DNA of 34,013 nt from Nemertoderma westbladi. Its lineage: Eukaryota > Xenacoelomorpha > Nemertodermatida > Nemertodermatidae. Shown here one piece after another: positions 28,101-34,013 of the stretch. Within the stretch, counting starts at the first letter, position 1; every line of letters begins with the position of its first letter. A model generated the notes under the pieces. It had not been told where the DNA came from. It searched no databases and saw only the letters and a program-made list of their open reading frames with translations. The DNA lies in assembly GCA_032718475.1 (NCBI GenBank), contig JAUCBJ010000511.1:1-34013 (forward strand), given 5' to 3'. A program made the translations under genes and the position numbers.

Positions 28101-31100
28101 TGACTTTCCAGTGATCTATATCACCCACATTTGATGCATCCTGCAACCTTTTTTCAGCTTCTGTAAAACTTTTCTCAAGTATACAAACTTTGGCAATTAC
28201 CAATGAAGACTCTGCTACCAATTGATGATCATTGTTATCTCTAGCCACACTTAGTGACTGTAATGCGAGTGTTCTAGCTTCTTGAATGAAGCCCAATTGC
28301 AGCTGAATTTCAGCAATCTCTAGCCAAGTCGATGAATAAGAGACTGAACCCAAGGGGCGACCTGAGTGAATAAGTGAAGTTGCTACAACTGATTGTTTGC
28401 TAGCCAGTGTCATCTTTGATTTCTTACCTTTATTTGTGACAGAACGTGATTTGCGGACCTTATCTTTTGCTCTTTTCTCTTCAGCCTTTACCCTGGCCTG
28501 CGCTTCCTTTTGAAGGTATAAAATATCTTTTGCTGAAGCTATTTCACTTGCATCCACATCTTGAACATCTATAAGGTTAAGATGATAATCCCTACTCACC
28601 TGTATACCAATAGTATCAGCAATTGAAACTGCTAAATATCTTATCATCATTGCGAATCCTGTGGACTTGAGTATGTTGTTTGCAATAAACTCTCCTAGAA
28701 CAATTGGTGGAAAAGCCAACATTTGCAGATTATACTCTGTCAGAAGTGATACTATTTGTTTAATGTAGTGTAGTGTTAAAGTAGGTTTCTTTAAGTTGGT
28801 TTTGCTTAGCCCTACTGTTGATGAGTCATCCTCACAGAATGGCCGTAATTCATCTGGGACATCCCAACAGGACCAGTCCTGCAAAGTTCCAGGCAATGCA
28901 TCCAAGGGACCTTTCTTTTTAGGTTTTCTTGGAGTTTCAACAGTGTCAGGCTTTCCTTTTCCTTTTTTAGATGCTGAACCACCCTTCTTTGTAGTTTTTT
29001 TACTTTTATCTATAGATTCATCGATAATATCGCTTTCCTTCATAAGTTTCAGACTAGATGTTAACCCTACTTGAAGCATTCGAGATGAACATTTGCATGC
29101 TAAATATAAATAGTTAATTGAATCACATGGTTTAACAACAATAGCCAACATCGTATATGTATGTAACAGTATATCAAGTTGTTGTATTGAAATTAATTCG
29201 TCTATATAATTATCTATAATAGACCCTAATTCTGGTTCTGAGATGACAGGTATAAATTCTGATGGATCAATTGCCAATGATCGTGTTGATGATATACTTT
29301 CATTATCTGGAGTCTTTGATTCTGCACTTTTTTTGGAATGGTTTGGTGATTTTTTCCGATCTAATTTTCCACCTGGCGACTTTGAACGAGATTTTTTCCC
29401 ACCAACCTGTTTTTTAGATTTCTCAGGGGTAACATTGCGAACCTTAGTTGATGGACTTTTTTTACGCTTACCAGAAAGCCGACTGCTTCCAGGCTTAATA
29501 TACTGCATATTAGTTACTATAGAAAGAACCCACATTAGGCAGTCATCCACCATAGACAATGGGTACTCATTGGTCCAAAGCCAATCAGCTAGTTCTAAAA
29601 TATATTCAGCTTTCAAATAACTAACTACATTCAATGCTTCAATACTTGATTGCAGGGATGTCAATTGTTCCAGTTCTTTGCTAGATGATAAAGCAACTTT
29701 ATGCCACATCTCTGCAACTATCTGATCATCCTCTTCTCGAAACTTCTGCATATCCATAGTAAAGGTTTCACCAAGTTTTGCCTTCAACATAACGCGATGT
29801 TTGAATAGAATTAATCGCTGTTTCGTACGTGGTAAGTCATCCACAGCATTATTGATTTCAATAAGCGCTTGTTCATACATTCCTTTGTCAATTAAAGATG
29901 TAGCAATTACACCATACATGCCAGCCCTCAATGCTAAATCTTCACTAAAAGGGTCTGTAGGTAATTTATTATCAAATGAGGACTTTTCCCTAGAAATAAG
30001 ACGCAATTCTTTTTCTCTTTCTTCCGCCCTTTTCTCAAACTCATTGTCAACAATATCACTGATTGTATTTACAATATCCAACAATGGTTCTTGCAGTAAC
30101 TCTCTCTCAAATGGGGAATTTAATAGTGGTAAACATGTATTCCAATAGTGTCTAGCAGCATGGATTCCGAGATCATAGTTATAAGTATTATGAGCAAATT
30201 GCACTGCTTCAAAGAAGGCAGTCAAAGCCTCACGTCTTACCTCTATACGACCACCCATTACAAGAACATAGCTTTCCCCCAATAAACAACTTGTGTATGA
30301 CTTCATTTTCTCATCCTGTTTATACTGAAAATCATCAGAGGCCCTGGTAAGTTTGTCAGTTTCCAAAACCTTAGCTGCACATTTCGTAACTAAATTGTGA
30401 TTACCAACTTGATGAGATAATGATGTCATTCTTGTCCATACTTGAATTTGTAATGATACATCTGGTAATTTGCAGGCCTCAAACATACCAATTAACTCAG
30501 ATAAAGTTGGCCCATCACGAAATTCGAACAAACCATTACCATTGAGACTTAACATTTCCAAACCTACAAGAGATTTTATCAAATCACATTTCTCAACTGA
30601 CTGTATATGATCACCACCAGGAATTCCCAAATTTTTCCCAATTGATTGGCTGCCAAGTTGTTTACATTTCACCCATGTCATTAATAACTGGTGCTGATTT
30701 TGAACTGGTAAATATGCATCACCTGAATAAGAATGCGTTTCTTGTATAACAAACTCACATATATCAATCGCCTTTTTAATGGAGTCTACACCTGAAGGAT
30801 CTACAAACAAACCAGATTTTCTACTTTCCACTTTCTTCAAAGTAATGTCCTTGTCTGTCTGTTGTGTATGCACAGGTATCCAGGGTGATATAAGGCCAAT
30901 GGCGAGGCTATTACTGATATCAATAAGTAAATTTATTTCACCACAGTGACCCACTGTCTGTATAGCATGAAATAACTTAGATAAAGTTTCAACTAATTCA
31001 TGATGTCTATTTGCAAAGAATATATGATGATTGTAATTCCATAAGTAGGTAGCAGCACAGCAGACAATCCATCCTTCATTTAAAGCCAATCCTATTTCAA

Positions 31101-33399
31101 CAGCTCGCAAAAATGAACTTGTGATTTCTGCTGACACATCATTTATCCAAGCAATGTACTCTAGCCAATCACGATCTTCCTGTGGGTCACTGGGTACATA
31201 CCCTTTGGGATGTTTCCTCTTATCTTCTGGATATGCAGGCAAATCATTTAATGACACACCAATTTTATTGGTGAGTAGATTGACTAATGCCTCACCTTGA
31301 ATAAATAAAACTTCAGCCAATAACCGTATAATATCACAGTCATCTAATGGGGTTGTCTTTTTAGTGGTAACTAAAGGTGGCTTCCATTCTTCATCTTCAG
31401 AATTTTCATCTTCCATGACAGGTCGATCATCATGGTCATCATCGCCATTATCGACAACATTTGGTGGAGATATAACTTTCTTTGTTACCACTGGTTGTTG
31501 AGTCTGTATGTCAAATCGGCCATCATCATACAGCAGACAGAACTGCGTTGCAGAGCGACACACATCCCATATCTCCAATTTGCGTGCTGCTTTAGCTAAG
31601 TCACCCCAAAGCCACACCCTCCTTCTATCATCCTCATTCCCTAATCGCTTTAAATGGCCTTCTGTTTTGGCAACCATAGTCTTATAATGCCGAGCAATGT
31701 TTCCAAGGTGGAATGTCAATATGTTCCCCTGATTGAGTTTAGAAACCGCAGGTTCTGCCTCAGAATTGAGGACGAGTTGAAAGGCATCAGGTGATAAGGC
31801 CAAACCTGCCTTGATTAGAAGACCACGACGCATTTTTTGGTGACCAGATTCACTAGATCGTGTCTGTTCAATAATCTGACTTGCTTGGTCTAATGGATCA
31901 TCTGGCTTATCATATAATGTAGAGCGCATTGTCAACCTTGAAAGTTGAATATCCAATCGACTAGTATACATACCAGTGTCATCCAAATCCATAGCCTTTT
32001 GTACATGATCTTTGGCTGATGGAATTTGTTCCAAAGATTCCTCTATCTTAGCAATTTCTGTATGTAAAGTGCAACGAAAGGAAGTCATCAATGATTGAAT
32101 TTCCTCCAAAGCCTCAGCTGTAAGTTGAAGGGTTTTCCTTACTTTAGATCTCAAATTAGTTTGGAGTAAGGGAAGTGTAATATTCCATATGGCAACACTA
32201 ACTGCCTGTACCAAGTTTAAATCCGGAAGACGCTTTGCATTCATCAGACAATGCTCTAACCGTTCTAAGGCAGAAAGTCGCAACTTTACCACAGATAACA
32301 AACATGAATCTTCCTTGTTTTTTAATGATCTTATATTTGTTTCGATTTGTAAAACTTCTGCTGATATTTCCAAAGATCTATTCTCTCTCACTGCTGGGCA
32401 TTTCATTAATTCCATGTGACAGGAAACTGCAATTTCGCATAAACCTTCATCCAATGCCATATGAGCCACTTCTAATAACAAATCAGGACGCAATTCCCAG
32501 GGTATTTGCAAGGATATTGGTTTGTCGATAGAAATAGCACCAAACTGACTGAAATGACTGTTCTCTGCAGTTGGGTAAATGTCTTCAGATGATATTTGAT
32601 TTAAAATTATTCCCAAGTAAGTAAATAAACTAAACTTAACTTTAGCAGATTTTATTAGGTCTTTTAAATGTATAATCTTGTACAGAACTATTAAATGATC
32701 TGACGAATTGCAGAGTTTGACCATAACTTTTGATGTAACGAGGTTGTTTACAACGATTAACCGAAACACCTCTACCTCTAAATGTGGTACATGCTCTTTA
32801 CAAAATTCCAAGCATTTCACTGATACATCATGGGCTTTGGCAATATTGTTCGCATCTACAAAGCATTTAATCAATGCAATAGAAAGAGTTGCCCGCCACT
32901 CATAGTCTTCATGTTCAATTTCGTCCAACACAGAACTGATGCTAGCCAAACTGTTCGCAATGTACTTTAGGTGACCCTCCTTCTGGAAGATGCGGCAAAA
33001 AGACCAGAACATCACAGAACAATTGTAGACAATGAAGTGGTACCGAGGATTGTTCTTGGCTATTTGAGTTGCACGTAGGAGATAAACAACAGCGGAATCA
33101 AGTTGGTCTGGATTCGACGTACTTGGTGCTAACAGTCTAGCTTTACAAATATAAGCTCGGCAATGGAACTGGTTGGGAATCGGGGTATCGCGGAAGTACA
33201 TATTCAGAGCTTTAGTAGCACCCTCTTGGTCTCCCAAATCTAGGGCAGACTCGGCGTACTGGACTAACAGATCTCCTGATACATTCGGAACCGCACTGTT
33301 GTCAACTATTTGTTGTAATATGCCAAATGCTGACGTTAAATCTGCCAGACAGTTGTTTTGGCGGGCAGATACAATAAGTCTCCGCACAGCTGTATCCAT
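25141..33399 (-). CDS. CFAP46: CFAP46 homologue (cilia- and flagella-associated protein 46), single exon
   Basis: 2,752 codons from ATG 33399-33397 to TAG 25143-25141. An in-frame TTG 21 bases further upstream is not a likely start. The size matches vertebrate CFAP46 (about 2,700 residues). The N-terminal and central parts are long helical, TPR-like repeats (for example AESALDLGDQEGATKALNMY and the ARTLALQSLSVAR region). Inserted linkers are an acidic one near residue 650 (DDDHDD) and Lys/Ser-rich ones near 1330, 1480, 1650 and 2490. The C-terminus (about 2580-2710) has a CHAT-protease-like pattern: AVILYGHDSL, LLTIIDQTQTS, ALFTLCGVSSIIINQW. CFAP46/FAP46 is a scaffold of the C1d projection of the central microtubule pair and regulates ciliary beating. 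No frameshift or premature stop is present, so it looks functional. The complete lack of introns is unusual for this gene. Confidence 0.93.
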   Translation of the reverse strand: MDTAVRRLIVSARQNNCLADLTSAFGILQQIVDNSAVPNVSGDLLVQYAESALDLGDQEGATKALNMYFRDTPIPNQFHCRAYICKARLLAPSTSNPDQLDSAVVYLLRATQIAKNNPRYHFIVYNCSVMFWSFCRIFQKEGHLKYIANSLASISSVLDEIEHEDYEWRATLSIALIKCFVDANNIAKAHDVSVKCLEFCKEHVPHLEVEVFRLIVVNNLVTSKVMVKLCNSSDHLIVLYKIIHLKDLIKSAKVKFSLFTYLGIILNQISSEDIYPTAENSHFSQFGAISIDKPISLQIPWELRPDLLLEVAHMALDEGLCEIAVSCHMELMKCPAVRENRSLEISAEVLQIETNIRSLKNKEDSCLLSVVKLRLSALERLEHCLMNAKRLPDLNLVQAVSVAIWNITLPLLQTNLRSKVRKTLQLTAEALEEIQSLMTSFRCTLHTEIAKIEESLEQIPSAKDHVQKAMDLDDTGMYTSRLDIQLSRLTMRSTLYDKPDDPLDQASQIIEQTRSSESGHQKMRRGLLIKAGLALSPDAFQLVLNSEAEPAVSKLNQGNILTFHLGNIARHYKTMVAKTEGHLKRLGNEDDRRRVWLWGDLAKAARKLEIWDVCRSATQFCLLYDDGRFDIQTQQPVVTKKVISPPNVVDNGDDDHDDRPVMEDENSEDEEWKPPLVTTKKTTPLDDCDIIRLLAEVLFIQGEALVNLLTNKIGVSLNDLPAYPEDKRKHPKGYVPSDPQEDRDWLEYIAWINDVSAEITSSFLRAVEIGLALNEGWIVCCAATYLWNYNHHIFFANRHHELVETLSKLFHAIQTVGHCGEINLLIDISNSLAIGLISPWIPVHTQQTDKDITLKKVESRKSGLFVDPSGVDSIKKAIDICEFVIQETHSYSGDAYLPVQNQHQLLMTWVKCKQLGSQSIGKNLGIPGGDHIQSVEKCDLIKSLVGLEMLSLNGNGLFEFRDGPTLSELIGMFEACKLPDVSLQIQVWTRMTSLSHQVGNHNLVTKCAAKVLETDKLTRASDDFQYKQDEKMKSYTSCLLGESYVLVMGGRIEVRREALTAFFEAVQFAHNTYNYDLGIHAARHYWNTCLPLLNSPFERELLQEPLLDIVNTISDIVDNEFEKRAEEREKELRLISREKSSFDNKLPTDPFSEDLALRAGMYGVIATSLIDKGMYEQALIEINNAVDDLPRTKQRLILFKHRVMLKAKLGETFTMDMQKFREEDDQIVAEMWHKVALSSSKELEQLTSLQSSIEALNVVSYLKAEYILELADWLWTNEYPLSMVDDCLMWVLSIVTNMQYIKPGSSRLSGKRKKSPSTKVRNVTPEKSKKQVGGKKSRSKSPGGKLDRKKSPNHSKKSAESKTPDNESISSTRSLAIDPSEFIPVISEPELGSIIDNYIDELISIQQLDILLHTYTMLAIVVKPCDSINYLYLACKCSSRMLQVGLTSSLKLMKESDIIDESIDKSKKTTKKGGSASKKGKGKPDTVETPRKPKKKGPLDALPGTLQDWSCWDVPDELRPFCEDDSSTVGLSKTNLKKPTLTLHYIKQIVSLLTEYNLQMLAFPPIVLGEFIANNILKSTGFAMMIRYLAVSIADTIGIQVSRDYHLNLIDVQDVDASEIASAKDILYLQKEAQARVKAEEKRAKDKVRKSRSVTNKGKKSKMTLASKQSVVATSLIHSGRPLGSVSYSSTWLEIAEIQLQLGFIQEARTLALQSLSVARDNNDHQLVAESSLVIAKVCILEKSFTEAEKRLQDASNVGDIDHWKVITLLRVEITLSKKQQSLIQLKMAKQILSAAIDNIKLIAQQRLNTLHKHLKILIILELKHVDIEFAIINLTPGLQKNECLSRMKMFENQLKLIQKKAFDNQWIGLAISATLNISRAHVKMHDITSDANEKHRYFLQAVDSIQSANNTVSKIISNHLCLFPLSGSKSITSPALNVVCNFKLSVCSLLLKCLKFDTINPLIEEAKPGRTGSIEEFIENYARISPELTEFQKTWKDVLDNIPEQVVSEVRQIHNLMAGSQWMRASACVTQANCLMLMSMKNAPVDNIQWSITELGIKIDLKSDISIKTSGRPSKETNVEDVIITETDELDHNSLCYVNYRSTIDDARKNDKIYQEYIRQATECLSQSIALGNANGFTDIIEKASLLMVECIGQFDVQMAAQYLALYQSCRVSNYLQELLTEAAGSPSNSRLASLLAQRKFLIKTQGRHSASVASIENVLTMEFEAWKRLDVGSNHLEYLKEFESPINFVILQLSPDGNTLYSAFLDKGKVIGKGKSTVFESKSQICRTELVSDSLNSLLCNCKRLKEDLKIALFKQTNKKQQQVERAALLGSVTPSTNKHTISITNTNNLNDHIKSDIEEGDDDMKKTTDISESDKEFDIIEMIQCRYKALVDETETLLKPAFDGILKYLLPSISSTSSEKLSIATLPSNLVLLIDPILFPLPIESLGIFPSDQIKSVSRDFSLQTFYKRIIKERPETTPAETKKEKKKSVGKGGKSSGDSKRPQVKTTPLNREVPPGYIGVDVHSLSYVVDPYNECHPCQIEDAPHTVLSSVINQPAFHNKYSPRWIGYSNPPSPLSLGQYQEVLSHDCQAVILYGHDSLVAQLDPSKLVSLNLTNLDLLTIIDQTQTSASYNRVSRDNVNKTASQLALQKPLETAALFTLCGVSSIIINQWNCSLSDNRKLITKLLESLCDAGITVGESVRQIHYPALEVDPEGNALEEVDEDKAVDIRRDMMRFNCIVFGAPSVIFT

Positions 33400-34013
33400 A
33401 GTGATAGTGATTTGAAGCAAGCTAATTAAATATTTTTTACTTTTCAGGTACTGCCTACAATACGGATAGTGAGATTGTTGGATTCAGGTTCAGGCAATAA
33501 CGCATATCTCACTATCATTAGGAATAGAATGAATGAATATAACGAATATAATTAATAACATATGATTGAGGGAGTACAAGGAAGGGTATAGCCTATGTAA
33601 AAAAACATGACAAACGGTAAAATGTTAATTATAAAACATAGTAACAAGGTGTCGGCAAGCTGTGGTTTCGAGGTGGTTGAAATCTGAACTGCGTAGGAAA
33701 CGGAGTGGGACAATTGGTGTAGGTCTGAATGTGAACAGTATAACTGCTTCCTATAAAGAATTAATTTGAAAATAATAGTACATAGAATAAGATTTAAAAC
33801 AATACCTATAGATATATTTTCATAAATAAAAATCAATTATTTCTTTGTTACAGTATTAATTAACTTTTATAACTTTTAATTATAACTTGAAAGCCGTTTA
33901 TGCTGTTGATAAATTTAATTTTGTAACTGAACAACTATAATTCGTAATTTAAGTACAGAAGTAGGCCTACTATATTACCGGTACCTCTTACTATCCAGGC
34001 AGAACTGAGTGTT
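33400..34013. promoter_or_regulatory. CFAP46 upstream region (5' UTR and presumed promoter)
   Basis: No other gene seen. A possible splice acceptor on the minus strand (CCGTATTGTAG, about 33458) would allow a non-coding 5' exon. A perfect 11-bp inverted repeat, GATAGTGAGAT (33465-33475) and ATCTCACTATC (33506-33516), lies about 70 bases before the start codon. No full RFX X-box was found. Confidence 0.4.

Noticed and set aside
33399-33420. An upstream in-frame TTG as the CFAP46 start
   Set aside because: Non-ATG initiation is not expected here. The ATG at 33399 gives an N-terminus (MDTAVRRL) of the right length.
33400-34013. RFX X-box in the CFAP46 promoter
   Set aside because: Only a partial GTT...AAC half-site pair was found near 33488-33502. 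The inner positions do not fit the consensus.

Overview
The window looks like nuclear DNA from a multicellular animal (metazoan) with motile cilia. It holds a full-length homologue of the axonemal protein CFAP46 and a split, intron-containing CMSS1 gene. It also holds BEL/Pao and Penelope-like retroelements, several non-autonomous inverted-repeat elements and large minisatellites. The standard genetic code reads cleanly through the 8.3-kb CFAP46 frame. The phylum cannot be fixed from the sequence. An inverted pair of whole-genome-amplification adapters at 11133-11185 suggests a very-low-input long-read library, and so probably a small-bodied invertebrate.

Left part, 1-11132 (mobile DNA). A fold-back element with 26-bp terminal inverted repeats (1-1850) encloses a broken BEL/Pao gag fragment. 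A promoter-like CCAAT/TATA segment and a long leader (2240-5041) precede a 1,673-codon BEL/Pao gag-protease polyprotein (5042-10063). It carries an unusual long coiled coil and stops just as the reverse transcriptase begins. At that point a Penelope-like element (PLE) 3' end starts on the minus strand. It contains a hammerhead-ribozyme-like motif and a frameshifted GIY-YIG nuclease tail. Immediately beyond lies a PLE reverse transcriptase fragment in the opposite orientation, which runs into the adapter pair.

Right part, 11186-34013. Because of the adapters, this part may come from another locus. It starts with repeat-rich DNA: minisatellites, two copies of a ~790-bp inverted-repeat element, and a 34-unit 46/42-bp satellite. 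CMSS1 follows on the minus strand in at least four phase-0 exons (19648 down to about 18093). Next come a 503-bp MITE, a ~310-bp palindrome, a 24-unit 52-bp satellite and a ~17-unit AT-only 23-bp array. CFAP46 is on the minus strand (33399-25141) as one uninterrupted exon of 2,752 codons. Five long G or C runs occur on this side and none on the left side.

The two host genes point the same way but have unrelated roles: CMSS1 in ribosomal small-subunit maturation, CFAP46 in the central apparatus of motile cilia. The observations most worth checking are the adapter junction, the dimer-type hammerhead motif in the PLE end, the intronless CFAP46 beside an intron-rich neighbour, and the degenerate CHAT-like C-terminus of CFAP46.
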